This document shows, one piece after another, positions 33,196 to 42,547 of a stretch of 49,105 bases of DNA. The position numbers and the translations under genes were made by a program. Position 1 is the stretch's first letter, and the number at the start of each line of letters is the position of its first letter. Source of the DNA: Curvibacter sp. (GTDB taxonomy: Bacteria; Pseudomonadota; Gammaproteobacteria; Burkholderiales; Burkholderiaceae_C); the NCBI GenBank assembly GCA_019233055.1, contig JAFAMV010000033.1, positions 1 to 49,105 on the forward strand, read 5' to 3'. The notes beneath the pieces were generated by a model that did not search any database, was not told the origin of the DNA, and saw nothing but the letters and a program-made list of their open reading frames with translations.

Positions 33196-33437
33196 GCCGG
33201 AGCCGTTGACCGGGTGCTCCGCACCTGTCGCCCAGCCTGGAGATTGCTGGATCGGCCCGGTCTGGCAGGGTCAAGAAGCCGAGGCCGCTGCACCGAGACC
33301 AAGCCCATCACTCGCGCAACTCGAGCGTGAACGAGGCCGAGCTACCAACCGTTGGTCTGATGCCCGTTTCCGCATGGCGATGTTGGATGCATCATGAAAC
33401 CAATGTTGCAATTCGTTGGTTGCGAGAGGGGTGTTGT

Positions 33438-34913
33438 ATGGACGTCCTCATTGCGGGATCAGGCGCTTCGTCATCGAGTCCGGTGCCCGTGGCATCCCTG
33501 GCGCACTGGGCCGACCGCCTGATGTTGGCGGGTCTGGCGATCGGTGCGCTGGCGGCCCTTGCGCTGGGCGTGGCACACGATGCGCTGGCCCTATCGGTCG
33601 GTGTCGTCGTGTTGTTGCTGATCGGTGGTGGTGCGGTCTATCTGGTAGCGCCCGCAACATTGATGTCGAGGGTGGTGCTGACGATCTGTCTGGTGGTGAT
33701 GGTTGCGTTGCATATCCAACTGGCTCAGGGGCAGGTCGAATATCACTTCGGTGTCTTCATCGTCTTGGCGATGCTGTTGGTGTACCGTGATTGGCGCCCT
33801 ATCGTGTTGGCTGCAGTCCTGTTCGCGGTGCATCATGTGCTGTTCGATCGCCTGCAGGCCGCTGGCTATGGTGTGTATTGCGTGTCGCGGCCCGACTTCG
33901 GACGCATTCTGGTTCACGCCTCGTATGTGGTGATCCAGACCTCGATGGAGGTCGTGTTTGCACTGGCGATGAGGCGGGCGGCCGACGAGGGGATCGAGCT
34001 GGCCCATCTGGTGGCGCAGATCCACAGGGGCCGCCACATCCATCTCGACGTCTCTGGCCTGGTGTTTCGGTCGGCATCTGCCAAGATCCTGCAGCAGGCC
34101 TTGCTTCGCGTGCACGAGGTGATCGCCCAGGTGCACGGGGCTGCGGGCATGATCGAGTCGGCCAGCCAGGAGATCAAGGTCGGCAATTTCGATCTGAGTC
34201 AGCGCACCGAAGCGACGGCCAGCCATCTCGCCCGGGCGGCATCCAGCCTCGGTGAGTTGACGGTGGCGGTGCGCCATTCGGCCGAGTCGGCCCATCAGGC
34301 CAATGAGTTGTCGGGTTCGGCCGCCCATGTGGCCGAACTCGGGGGTGAGGCGGTTCGCCAGATGGCCAGAACCATGGAAGCGATACAGGCGAGTTCGAAC
34401 CGGATCTCTGACATCACGGGGGTGATCGACGGCATCGCTTTCCAGACCAACCTGCTGGCACTGAATGCGGCGGTGGAAGCTGCCCGGGCAGGTGAGCAGG
34501 GGCGTGGTTTTGCGGTGGTGGCGGGCGAGGTCCGGAGTCTGGCCATGCGCAGTGCCGAGGCCGCCCGCGAGATCAAGACCTTGATCAGCCAGTCTGCAGA
34601 AAAAGTCGAAGCCGGCACGAGCCAGGTGCAGACCGCCGACCGGACCATGCAGGAAATCCTGACGGCGGGGCAGCGGGTCAAAACCATCATTGCCGACATC
34701 GCGTCTGTGGCCGGCGAACAGTCGCGGGGACTCGCGCAGGTGCATGTTGCCGTGAGCGGACTGGACCAGATGACGCAGCAAAATGCCGCATTGGTGGAAG
34801 AGTCGGCGGCGGCTTCCGGCAGCCTGACCGAACAGGCCGAGCGCCTCGCCAGGGTGGTCGGCATCTTTCAACCCACCCAGGCGCTCTGCGCTCCGGCCAT
34901 CGGGGGGCCCTGA
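33438..34913 (+). CDS. Methyl-accepting chemotaxis protein with multi-TM input region
   Basis: The 491-residue chemoreceptor has about five or six TM segments in residues 20-185 and little periplasmic sequence. The segment [20 protein letters not shown] is typical of a family of multi-TM MCPs with an internal HHVLF motif. No HAMP domain is evident. The cytoplasmic signalling hairpin tip ([20 protein letters not shown]) and the flanking methylation helices are complete. ATG 33438 follows GAGAGGGG; the open frame starts at 33327. Codon use looks less GC-extreme than in neighbouring genes. The ligand is unknown; proximity to the acid-sugar genes may be coincidental. Confidence 0.92.
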   Translation: MDVLIAGSGASSSSPVPVASLAHWADRLMLAGLAIGALAALALGVAHDALALSVGVVVLLLIGGGAVYLVAPATLMSRVVLTICLVVMVALHIQLAQGQVEYHFGVFIVLAMLLVYRDWRPIVLAAVLFAVHHVLFDRLQAAGYGVYCVSRPDFGRILVHASYVVIQTSMEVVFALAMRRAADEGIELAHLVAQIHRGRHIHLDVSGLVFRSASAKILQQALLRVHEVIAQVHGAAGMIESASQEIKVGNFDLSQRTEATASHLARAASSLGELTVAVRHSAESAHQANELSGSAAHVAELGGEAVRQMARTMEAIQASSNRISDITGVIDGIAFQTNLLALNAAVEAARAGEQGRGFAVVAGEVRSLAMRSAEAAREIKTLISQSAEKVEAGTSQVQTADRTMQEILTAGQRVKTIIADIASVAGEQSRGLAQVHVAVSGLDQMTQQNAALVEESAAASGSLTEQAERLARVVGIFQPTQALCAPAIGGP

Positions 34914-35045
34914 CAGGGTGATGGTGCGGAGCCTGCTCCTCCATCATCCCCATGATGACGCCGGGGCGAGGGCTCGGGCAAAATCGGGTTGTCACACCGG
35001 GGGCTGATTCTGAGGATGTCCCCATGAAGCAAGCAGGAGTGCCCC

Positions 35046-36518
35046 ATGAACGCCCGAGTCCCTTCTTCCGTCTTCCAACCCGACCAGGCCCTGGCCGAGG
35101 TCAGCCAGCGCTGGGACAGCGATCTGCTGCGCCAGATCACCGACTACATCGCCATCCCGGCCAAGTCGCCCGCCTTCGCCAGCGACTGGGCCCAGCAAGG
35201 CCTGCTCGACACCGTGCTGCGCAATGCCGCCACCTGGGTCGAGGCGCAGAAGGTCGAGGGCCTGACGCTCGAGATCATCCGCCTGCCCGGCCGCACCCCG
35301 GTGCTGTTCTTCGAAGTGGCCGCCACCCAGGCCCACAGCCAGCAGACCGTGCTGATGTACGGCCACCTCGACAAGCAGCCCGAGTTCAGCGGCTGGCGCA
35401 ACGATCTGGGTCCCTGGACCCCCAAGTACGAAGACGGCCGGCTGTATGGCCGCGGCGGCGCCGACGACGGCTATGCGGTCTATGCCAGCGTGGCTGCCAT
35501 CCAGGCCCTCAAGTCCCAGGGCACGCCGCACCCGCGCATCGTCGGCCTGATCGAGACCTGCGAGGAAAGCGGCTCCTACGACCTGCTGCCCTACATCGAC
35601 GCCCTGCGCCCGCGTCTGGGCGAGGTGGCCCTGGTGATCTGCCTCGACTCGGGCGCCGGCAACTACGACCAGCTCTGGCTCACCACCAGCCTGCGCGGCA
35701 TGGCCAGCGGCACCCTCAAGGTCGAGATCCTGACCGAGGGCGTGCACTCGGGCGACGCCTCGGGCCTGGTGCCCTCGAGCTTCCGCATCATGCGCCAGGT
35801 GCTGGACCGCCTGGAGGACAGCGCCACCGGCCGCCTGCTGCCGGCCAGCTTCCACTGCGAGGTGCCGCCCGAGCGCCTGGCCCAGGCCCGCGCCACCGCT
35901 GCCATCCTCGGCGACGAGCTGTACAAGCGCTTCCCCTGGGCGCACTACGACTGCGGCGGCGCCACCACCTTCGCCCTGCCCACCACCACCGACCCGGTGC
36001 AGGCCCTGCTGGCCCGCACCTGGACGCCGACGCTCAGCGTCACCGGCGCCGACGGCTTTCCCACCCTGCAGAACGCCGGCAATGTGCTGCGCCCCTACAC
36101 CGCCTTCAAGCTCAGCCTGCGCCTGCCCCCGCTGGTGGCCGCCGACCAGGCGGTGGCCGAGCTCAAGCAACTGCTCGAAGACAACGCCCCCTACCAGGCC
36201 AGGGTCACCTTCGAAAGCAACGGCGGCGCCACCGGCTGGAATGCACCCGACACCGCACCCTGGTTCGAGCAGGCCCTGAATGCCGCCTCGCAGGCGCACT
36301 TCGGCGCTTCCTGCGGCTACATCGGCCAGGGCGGCACCATCCCGCTCATGAACATGCTGTCGGCTGGCTTTCCCAAGGCCCAGATGATGGTCTGCGGCGT
36401 GCTGGGCCCCAAGAGCAATGCCCACGGTCCCAACGAGTTCCTGCATGTGCCTTACGCCAAGAAGCTCACCGCGGCCGTGGCCCAGGTGATCGCCAGCCTG
36501 CCGGCCGCATCGGCCTGA
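35046..36518 (+). CDS. M20-family zinc metallopeptidase (dipeptidase-like)
   Basis: Cytosolic dizinc hydrolase of 490 residues resembling CNDP/PepV-type dipeptidases. First metal His/catalytic Asp: LMYGHLDKQPE (about 100-110). Bridging Asp: GRGGADDGYAVY (about 137-148). The catalytic Glu pair is in IETCEESGS, and a later ligand in CLDSGAGN. A dimerisation/lid domain is inserted (EGVHSGDASGLVPSSFR). A C-terminal His is in GPNEFLHVPY. RBS AGGAGTG precedes ATG 35046. The substrate is unknown, probably dipeptides. Confidence 0.92.
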   Translation: MNARVPSSVFQPDQALAEVSQRWDSDLLRQITDYIAIPAKSPAFASDWAQQGLLDTVLRNAATWVEAQKVEGLTLEIIRLPGRTPVLFFEVAATQAHSQQTVLMYGHLDKQPEFSGWRNDLGPWTPKYEDGRLYGRGGADDGYAVYASVAAIQALKSQGTPHPRIVGLIETCEESGSYDLLPYIDALRPRLGEVALVICLDSGAGNYDQLWLTTSLRGMASGTLKVEILTEGVHSGDASGLVPSSFRIMRQVLDRLEDSATGRLLPASFHCEVPPERLAQARATAAILGDELYKRFPWAHYDCGGATTFALPTTTDPVQALLARTWTPTLSVTGADGFPTLQNAGNVLRPYTAFKLSLRLPPLVAADQAVAELKQLLEDNAPYQARVTFESNGGATGWNAPDTAPWFEQALNAASQAHFGASCGYIGQGGTIPLMNMLSAGFPKAQMMVCGVLGPKSNAHGPNEFLHVPYAKKLTAAVAQVIASLPAASA

Positions 36519-36527
36519 GGCCCGGCC

Positions 36528-37385
36528 ATGGGAGGCGAAAGCTCGCTGTCCACCTTCACCGCCGGCGATGGCGAGAACCTCGCGGTGCAGGACTGGCCGC
36601 TGGAGCCGGGGCAGCCGCTGCGTGGCGTGGTCCTGATCGTCCATGGCCTGGGCGAACATGCCGGCCGCTATGAGGGGCTGGCCCAACGGCTCAATGAATG
36701 GGGCTTCGGTGTGCGCGGCTACGACCACTACGGCCATGGTGACTCCGCCGGGCCGCGTGGCGGTCTGAACAGCGACACCCGTCTGCTGGATGACCTGGTG
36801 GACGTGGTCGAGTCGACCCGTGTGCGCATGCCCAGGGGCCTGCCGCTGATCCTTCTGGGGCACAGCCTGGGCGGGCTGGTGGCGGCCCGTTTCGTGGCCC
36901 AGCGCCTGGCCCCGGTGGACGGGCTCGTGCTGTCCTCACCGGCCCTGGATGCCGGCCTCAACCCTTTCCAGCAGCTGCTGGTGGCGGTGCTGCCACGGGT
37001 GTGGCCCGACCTTCGGGTGTCCAACGGGCTGAAGACCCGCTACCTCTCGCACGACCCGCAGGTGGTGCGTGCCTACGAGGCCGACCCGCGCTGCCATGAC
37101 CGGGTCTCGGCCCGCATGGCCCGCTTCATTGCCGAGGCGGGGCCCTTGACGGTGGCGGCGGCCCCGCGCTGGACAATGCCCACCCTGCTGATGTACGCGG
37201 GCGACGACCGGCTCGTGAACCCGGCAGGCAGCCGGGCCTTTGCCGCCCAGGCGCCGGCCTGTGTGCAGAGCCACTGCTTCGAGGGGCTCTACCACGAACT
37301 CTTCAACGAACTCGAAGCCGGGCCTGTCTATGACTGCCTGGGCGCATGGCTGGACAGGCAGTCGGCCTCTCAGGCCGGCGTATAG
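36528..37385 (+). CDS. Alpha/beta hydrolase, monoacylglycerol-lipase-like
   Basis: Serine hydrolase of 285 residues with the Hydrolase_4/lysophospholipase layout. The oxyanion motif VLIVHGLGEHAGRY (about 36-49) and the nucleophile elbow LLGHSLGGLVAA (Ser about 114) are clear. The acid Asp is in LMYAGDDRLVNP (about 225) and the His in GLYHELFNE (about 255). It starts ten bases after the M20 gene, probably co-transcribed. Its last 16 bases overlap the 3' end of the opposing histidine kinase gene. Confidence 0.9.
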   Translation: MGGESSLSTFTAGDGENLAVQDWPLEPGQPLRGVVLIVHGLGEHAGRYEGLAQRLNEWGFGVRGYDHYGHGDSAGPRGGLNSDTRLLDDLVDVVESTRVRMPRGLPLILLGHSLGGLVAARFVAQRLAPVDGLVLSSPALDAGLNPFQQLLVAVLPRVWPDLRVSNGLKTRYLSHDPQVVRAYEADPRCHDRVSARMARFIAEAGPLTVAAAPRWTMPTLLMYAGDDRLVNPAGSRAFAAQAPACVQSHCFEGLYHELFNELEAGPVYDCLGAWLDRQSASQAGV

Positions 37386-38707
37386 GGCAGGGTCAGCACG
37401 AAACGGGCGCCTCCGCCCTCGTGGTCCTCGCAATGCACCGTGCCGCCATGGCGCTCGGCGATCGACTTGACCAGGGCCAGCCCGAGGCCGACGCCGCCGT
37501 CGCGCTCGCTGGCGCCCGGCAGCCGGTAGAAGGGTTCGAAGATGCGTTCGCGCAGCGCTGGCGGCACACCGGGGCCACGGTCGCTCACCGCCAGCAGGGC
37601 CATCGGGCCCTGGCGCGACAGGGACAGCACGATCTCGCCCTGGCCGCCATAGCGGCGTGCGTTCTCCAGCAGGTTGCGCACCGCGCGGCGCAGCAGCTTG
37701 GACACCCCGTGGACCACCAGCTCGGGGCCGGCGTCGGCCGCTTCGAGTTCGGCGTCCACACGGGCGCATTCCTCGGCCGCGAGCCCGGTCAGCTCCACCG
37801 CTTCGAGGGTGCCCATGTCGGCCTCGCTGGCATCGAGCCGGCTGGCCAGCAGGATCTCGTCGATCAACTGGTCGAGTTCGGCGATGTTGCGCTTGATCTC
37901 GTTCTGGAAGGTGGAGGCGGTCGGCGCGCCCATGAGCTCGATGCCCATGCGGATGCGCGCCAGCGGCGAGCGCAGCTCGTGCGAGGCATTGGCCAGCAGC
38001 GCCTTGTGTGACTGCATCAGGGTCTCGATGCGTTCGGCCGCGTGGTTGAATCGTCCGGCCAGGTAGGCCACCTCGTCGTGGCCCTGCACCGGCACCCGCA
38101 CCGACAGATCGCCGTCACCCCAGCGTTCCACGCCGCGCTGCAGCTCTTCGAGCCGGCGGGTCAGCTTGCGGATGATGGGGTAGGTGGCGAGCGCGACCGC
38201 CACGGCCGCCAGACCGAGGGTCCAGAAGAAACCGAAGGGCGGGCGGCTCCAGAAGGTGTGGGGCTGGCGCGGCAGGTGCACATGCAGCACCTCGCCATCC
38301 TTCATCGTGACGACGAATTCGGGGCCGGAACGCAGCGGGGGGTGCGGCGCCTGCAGGCCGTCCGGTGGCGGCGGCATGCCCTTGGCCACCAGGGGCGGTG
38401 GCTGGTCTCCGGGCGGCGGCGCGGGTGGGGGCGGGTGCTCGGCATCGCCTTCCTCGGCGTTGTCGGGGCGCGGCGGCCGCACGCGCAGCGCACCGTTGCC
38501 GACGATGTGGCCGGCGGCATCGCGCACCACCGCCTCACGCAGCGGCGGCTCGGCGGCCAGCCGCCAGGCGAAGATCACGGCCAGGGTCAGCAGCGCCATG
38601 GCCAGCAGCACCGCCAGCCAGATCCGCACGTACAGGCGCCGGGTCAGGCGCTGCAGCGTGTTGCCATGGAATTCACCGGCCCCGGCCGGTGGAAGCGCAC
38701 CCGCCAT
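37370..38707 (-). CDS. cpxA: CpxA-like sensor histidine kinase
   Basis: Inner-membrane sensor kinase, 445 residues. TM1 is about 28-50 and TM2 about 157-178, bounding a periplasmic loop of about 105 residues rich in proline (PPPPAPPPGDQPPP). HAMP follows (about 180-232), then the DHp domain with His243 (NASHELRSPLARI). The ATPase domain has an N box (RNLLENARRYGG), G1 (DRGPGVP) and G2 (GVGLGLALV). The gene lies three bases after the response regulator. The symbol reflects the CpxR box upstream and the OmpR-class partner; RstB-like is an alternative. Confidence 0.8.
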   Translation of the reverse strand: MAGALPPAGAGEFHGNTLQRLTRRLYVRIWLAVLLAMALLTLAVIFAWRLAAEPPLREAVVRDAAGHIVGNGALRVRPPRPDNAEEGDAEHPPPPAPPPGDQPPPLVAKGMPPPPDGLQAPHPPLRSGPEFVVTMKDGEVLHVHLPRQPHTFWSRPPFGFFWTLGLAAVAVALATYPIIRKLTRRLEELQRGVERWGDGDLSVRVPVQGHDEVAYLAGRFNHAAERIETLMQSHKALLANASHELRSPLARIRMGIELMGAPTASTFQNEIKRNIAELDQLIDEILLASRLDASEADMGTLEAVELTGLAAEECARVDAELEAADAGPELVVHGVSKLLRRAVRNLLENARRYGGQGEIVLSLSRQGPMALLAVSDRGPGVPPALRERIFEPFYRLPGASERDGGVGLGLALVKSIAERHGGTVHCEDHEGGGARFVLTLPYTPA

Positions 38708-38710
38708 GGC

Positions 38711-39421
38711 CTAGTCCTGCTGCTTGGCAAACACATAGCCGACACCGCGCACGGTGAGGATGCGCTTGGGCGACTTGGCATCGTTCTCGATGGCCAGGCG
38801 GATGCGGCCCATGTGCACGTCGATGGAGCGGTCGAAGGCCTCGAGTTCGCGGCCGCGCACCGCTTCCATGATCTGGTCGCGGGTCAGCACGCGGCCGGCG
38901 CGTTCGGCCAGGGTGATCAACAGATCGAACTGGTAGGAGGTGAGTTCGCAGAGCTCGCCGTTCACCGTCACGGTGCGGGCGTCGCGGTCGATCTCGAGCG
39001 AGCCGAAGCGCATCACCTTGCTGGGCGCTGTGGCGCCGTCGGTCTTGCGGCGCAGGATGGCCCGGATGCGCGCCAGCAGTTCACGCGGCTCGAAAGGCTT
39101 GGGCAGGTAGTCGTCGGCACCGAGTTCGAGGCCGATGATGCGGTCCATCGGGTCGCCCTTGGCGGTCAGCATGAGGATGGGCGTCTGGGCCTGGCTGCCG
39201 GGCAGGGAGCGGATGCGGCGGCAGATCTCCAGCCCGTCGATGTCGGGCAGCATCAGGTCCAGCACCACCAGGTCGGGCGAGTCGGAGGCCTCTTGCAGAT
39301 GTTCCAGTCCGTTGGTGCCGTTGGCGGCATGGGTGACCGCAAAACCGGACTGCCCCAGGTACTCGCCCACCATCTGGGCCAGCCGGGCATCGTCCTCGAT
39401 CATGAGCAGTTGAGTCGTCAT
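38711..39421 (-). CDS. cpxR: CpxR-like OmpR-family response regulator
   Basis: A 236-residue regulator with a receiver domain (phospho-acceptor Asp55 in LVVLDLMLPDIDG, acidic pair MIEDD, Lys in DDYLPKPF). A winged-helix OmpR domain follows (LTSYQFDLLITLAERAG, FDRSIDVHMGRIR, VRGVGYVF). ATG 39421 starts MTTQLLMIEDD and gives normal family length. The upstream region holds GTAAA-N5-GTAAA, the CpxR consensus, so positive autoregulation is plausible. The likely role is envelope-stress response. Confidence 0.85.
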   Translation of the reverse strand: MTTQLLMIEDDARLAQMVGEYLGQSGFAVTHAANGTNGLEHLQEASDSPDLVVLDLMLPDIDGLEICRRIRSLPGSQAQTPILMLTAKGDPMDRIIGLELGADDYLPKPFEPRELLARIRAILRRKTDGATAPSKVMRFGSLEIDRDARTVTVNGELCELTSYQFDLLITLAERAGRVLTRDQIMEAVRGRELEAFDRSIDVHMGRIRLAIENDAKSPKRILTVRGVGYVFAKQQD

Positions 39422-39486
39422 CGGTGTCTGTGTAAAGTTTCTTGACAGATCATCGCCCGCCATCGTAGGTCTCAATTGAAGTCGCC

Positions 39487-39501
39487 GTAAAGTACGGTAA
39501 A
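39487..39501. promoter_or_regulatory. CpxR-box match upstream of the response regulator
   Basis: GTAAAGTACGGTAAA is exactly GTAAA-N5-GTAAA, the known CpxR recognition sequence of tandem half sites ten bases apart. A third GTAAAG lies at 39432-39437. It is centred about 73 bases from the regulator ATG. Confidence 0.65.
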
Positions 39502-39546
39502 CCCGGGGCCTGGAGACCAGGATCTAGCGGCGTCCGCCCCCGGTCT

Positions 39547-40890
39547 TCATTGCGGCTTCTGGATGGCCACCCGCGAGGCCAGGGCCACCAGCACCAGCAC
39601 CGGCAGCCCCAGCAGGGCGGTCGACACGAAGAACTGGCCGTAGCCGAAGGCATCGACATAGCGCCCCGAAAAGCCGGCCAGCCACTTGGGCACCAGGACC
39701 ATCATCGAGCTGAACAGCGCGTATTGGGTGGCCGAGTAGCGGATGTTGGTCAGCGAGGACAAGTAGGCGATGAAGGCGGCCGAGGCGATGCCGCTGGACA
39801 GGTTGTCGGCCGAGACCACCCAGATCAGGCCGACCAGATCGTGACCGCGCGTGCCCAGCCAGGCGAACAGAAGGTTGCTGGCGGCGCTGAGAACCGCCCC
39901 GAGCATGAGGATGCGCATCACCCCGTAACGCAGCGACAGCGATCCGCCCACGAAGGCGCCGAGCAGGGTCATGACGACGCCGAACACCTTGGTCACGGCG
40001 GCCACCTCGTCCTTGGTGTAGCCCATGTCGACGTAGAACGGGTTGGCCATGATGCCCATGACCACGTCGCTGATGCGGTAGATGGCGATCAGCCCGAGGA
40101 TCAGCACCGCCTGCCAGCGGTAGCGGCGGATGAAATCGGCAAAGGGATCGACCAGCGCCGAACGCAGCCAGTCGCCCGGGCTGCGCGCCGTGGGCTGCGG
40201 GCGCGGCGCCGGCTCCCGGGACAGCAGCACGGTCAGGACCCCGACCCCCATCGATGCGGCCATCACCAGGTAGGCCAGCCGCCAGGCCTCGGGCTGGTAG
40301 CTGGCGGCCTGGGCCACTTCGGCCCGGGCGGCCAGCCAGAGCACGCCGGCGCCGGCCCAGATCATGGCCAGGCGGTAGCCGGTCTGGTAGCAGGCGGCCA
40401 GCGCGGCCTGCCGGTCGGCATCGGCGGACTCGATGCGGAAGGCGTCGAGTGCGATGTCCTGGGTGGCGGAGCCGAAGGCCACGCAGACGGCGCACAGTAC
40501 CAGACCCTGCAGGTCGAGCCGGGGGTCATGCCAGGCCATGCCGACCAGGCCCGCCACGACCATCGCCTGGGCCAGCAGCAGCCAGCCGCGTCGCCGGCCC
40601 AGCCAGCGGGTCAGCCCCGGCAGAGGCAGGCGGTCCACCAGCGGGGCCCAGACCCATTTGAAGGCATAGGCCAGGCCGACCCACGACAGGTAGCCGATGG
40701 TGCTGCGGTCCACGCCCGCCTCGCGCAGGCGGAAGCTCAGGGTGCCCAGCACCAGCAGAAAGGGCAGGCCCGAGGAGAAGCCCAGGGCCAGCATGCGCAG
40801 GCTGGGGGGCTCCAGATAGACCTGCAGGGTCTGCAGCCAGGAGGGGCGGGAGGGCGCGTCGGCGGGGCTGCTGGCGGGGGCATCGTTCAT
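39547..40890 (-). CDS. ampG: AmpG-like muropeptide permease (MFS)
   Basis: Inner-membrane MFS protein of 447 residues with about 12-14 TM segments, proposed to import GlcNAc-anhydroMurNAc peptides for cell-wall recycling. The N-terminus after a short leader reads MLALGFSSGLPFLLVLGTL, the AmpG hallmark. SATQDIALDAFRIE and the NPFYVDMGYTKDEVA loop are also typical. ATG 40890 chosen; the open frame to 41727 overlaps the M48 gene. It is upstream of cpxRA in the same direction with 125 bases between, and divergent from the M48 protease. Confidence 0.9.
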   Translation of the reverse strand: MNDAPASSPADAPSRPSWLQTLQVYLEPPSLRMLALGFSSGLPFLLVLGTLSFRLREAGVDRSTIGYLSWVGLAYAFKWVWAPLVDRLPLPGLTRWLGRRRGWLLLAQAMVVAGLVGMAWHDPRLDLQGLVLCAVCVAFGSATQDIALDAFRIESADADRQAALAACYQTGYRLAMIWAGAGVLWLAARAEVAQAASYQPEAWRLAYLVMAASMGVGVLTVLLSREPAPRPQPTARSPGDWLRSALVDPFADFIRRYRWQAVLILGLIAIYRISDVVMGIMANPFYVDMGYTKDEVAAVTKVFGVVMTLLGAFVGGSLSLRYGVMRILMLGAVLSAASNLLFAWLGTRGHDLVGLIWVVSADNLSSGIASAAFIAYLSSLTNIRYSATQYALFSSMMVLVPKWLAGFSGRYVDAFGYGQFFVSTALLGLPVLVLVALASRVAIQKPQ

Positions 40891-40947
40891 CCGGGAATAA
40901 TAAGGCCAGCCCCCGTGTCGAACCCCTATTTCACGTCGTCCTCCCGC

Positions 40948-41817
40948 ATGTCCGAAGACCCCCGCCAAGCGCCTCGAAGGGCCGCATCGATGCGCCTGCA
41001 GACCCGGGGCCCCAGGTGGGCGGCGCTGCTGTTGGCCGGGCTGCTCCTGCTGCCTGTCGGCGCGGGGGCGCGTGACGGCGTCGATGTCGGACAGAACTCG
41101 GCCTTTTCGCGCCTGGTGCCCGCCGAGCAGGTGGAGCGGGGGGCCGCGCAGCAATATGCCCAGCTGCTGGACCAGGCCCGGGCGCACCGGGCCCTGGGCA
41201 GCGACAACAACCCCCAGGTGCTGCGCCTGCGCGCCATCGCCCGCCGGTTGATCCCCCAGGCCCTGCCCTGGAACCCCAGGGCACGCGACTGGAAGTGGGA
41301 GGTCAACCTCATCGGCTCGCGCCAGATCAACGCCTTCTGCATGCCGGGGGGCAAGATCGCCTTCTATACCGGCATCCTCGAACAGCTGCAGCTGACGGAC
41401 GACGAGGTGGCCATGGTCATGGGGCACGAGATGGCCCATGCGCTGCGCGAGCACGCCCGCGAGCGCATGGGCAAGTCTGCGGCCACCCAGATCGGCGCCA
41501 ATGTGCTCGGGCAGGTCATGGGCATGGGGCAGCTGGGGCAGACCGTCACCCAGTACGGGGCCCAGTTGCTGACGCTGAAGTTCAGCCGCGAAGACGAGGC
41601 CGAGGCCGACCTGGTCGGCATGGAACTGGCGGCCCGCGCGGGCTATGATCCGCGCGCCGGCATCACGCTGTGGCGCAAGATGGGCGCTGCCAGCAAGGGG
41701 GCGCCGCCGCCCTGGCTGTCCACCCACCCGTCCAACAGCAACCGCATCACCGAGATCGAGCGCAACCTGCCCAAGGTCATGCCGCTGTACGAGCAGGCCC
41801 GGCGGCAGGGCCGCTGA
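40948..41817 (+). CDS. Secreted M48-family metalloprotease
   Basis: A 289-residue zinc protease predicted to be exported. A signal sequence begins near residue 15 (MRLQTRGPRWAALLLAGLLLLPVGAGA region), so ATG 40990 is an equally good start. The catalytic HExxH is MGHEMAHAL (H160, E161, H164) and the third ligand Glu lies in REDEAEADLVG. The protein belongs to the periplasmic BepA/LoiP-like M48 group that handles outer-membrane protein quality, with no TPR domain. The divergent AmpG and nearby Cpx-like system fit an envelope-maintenance theme (inference). Confidence 0.9.
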   Translation: MSEDPRQAPRRAASMRLQTRGPRWAALLLAGLLLLPVGAGARDGVDVGQNSAFSRLVPAEQVERGAAQQYAQLLDQARAHRALGSDNNPQVLRLRAIARRLIPQALPWNPRARDWKWEVNLIGSRQINAFCMPGGKIAFYTGILEQLQLTDDEVAMVMGHEMAHALREHARERMGKSAATQIGANVLGQVMGMGQLGQTVTQYGAQLLTLKFSREDEAEADLVGMELAARAGYDPRAGITLWRKMGAASKGAPPPWLSTHPSNSNRITEIERNLPKVMPLYEQARRQGR

Positions 41818-41858
41818 GCAGCGGACCGTCGCCGGCGCCGTTCAGGGGTTCAGGGCTC

Positions 41859-42497
41859 TCAAGTCCCGCCGACGTAGGGATTGCTCTGGCGCTCACGCCC
41901 GAAGCTGCTCTCGGGGCCGTGGCCCGGGATGAACACCGTGTCGTCGCCCATGGGCCACAGGCGCTGGGTGATGCTGGCGATCAACTGCTCGTGGTTGCCC
42001 TGGGGGAAATCGGTGCGGCCGATGCTGCCCGCGAACAGCACATCGCCCACGAAGGCGCGGTGGATGTCCGCCGAATGGAACACCACATGGCCCGGCGTGT
42101 GGCCCGGGCAGTGGCGCACCTGCAGGGTTTGCCGGCCGATCTGCACGGTGTCGCCGTCCTCGAGCCAGCGGCTCGGCGTGAAGGCCTCGGCATGCGGGAA
42201 GCCGAACATCTTTCCCTGCTGCGGCAGGCCATCGATCCAGAACTGGTCGCCGCGCTGCGGACCGATGATCGGCAGCTTCAGGCGTTCGGCCAGTTCGGCG
42301 GTGCCGCCGGCGTGGTCGATGTGGGCATGGGTGAGCCAGATCTGTTCGAGCTTCAGGTCCAGCCGGGCGACCTCGGCCAGGATCCGGTCGAGGTCGCCGC
42401 CCGGATCGATGACGGCCGCCTGCCGGGTCTCGTCGCACCAGACGAGGGAGCAGTTCTGCTGGAAGGGGGTGACGGGGACGGTGTGGTATCGGAGCAT
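41859..42497 (-). CDS. Glyoxalase II-like metallo-beta-lactamase-fold hydrolase
   Basis: The 212-residue MBL-fold enzyme has THAHIDHAGG (H57, H59, D61, H62), HCPGHTPGHVVF, FVGDVLFAGSIGRTD and PGHGP, the full dizinc ligand set. Its compact size matches the GloC/YcbL subclass, which lacks the C-terminal helical domain of GloB and hydrolyses S-lactoylglutathione. ATG 42497 starts MLRYHTVPVTPFQQN, a typical beginning. It converges with the M48 gene, with no clear hairpin in the 41-base gap. Confidence 0.92.
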   Translation of the reverse strand: MLRYHTVPVTPFQQNCSLVWCDETRQAAVIDPGGDLDRILAEVARLDLKLEQIWLTHAHIDHAGGTAELAERLKLPIIGPQRGDQFWIDGLPQQGKMFGFPHAEAFTPSRWLEDGDTVQIGRQTLQVRHCPGHTPGHVVFHSADIHRAFVGDVLFAGSIGRTDFPQGNHEQLIASITQRLWPMGDDTVFIPGHGPESSFGRERQSNPYVGGT

Positions 42498-42547
42498 GGG
42501 CGTGGCGGCCGGCGCAGGGCGTGGACGGGGAATCGAAGCGCCGAGTA

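Noticed and set aside
33196..33437. Possible small gene before the chemoreceptor
   Set aside because: The open frame from 33327 merely extends the chemoreceptor upstream; no separate start with Shine-Dalgarno or conserved sequence was found.
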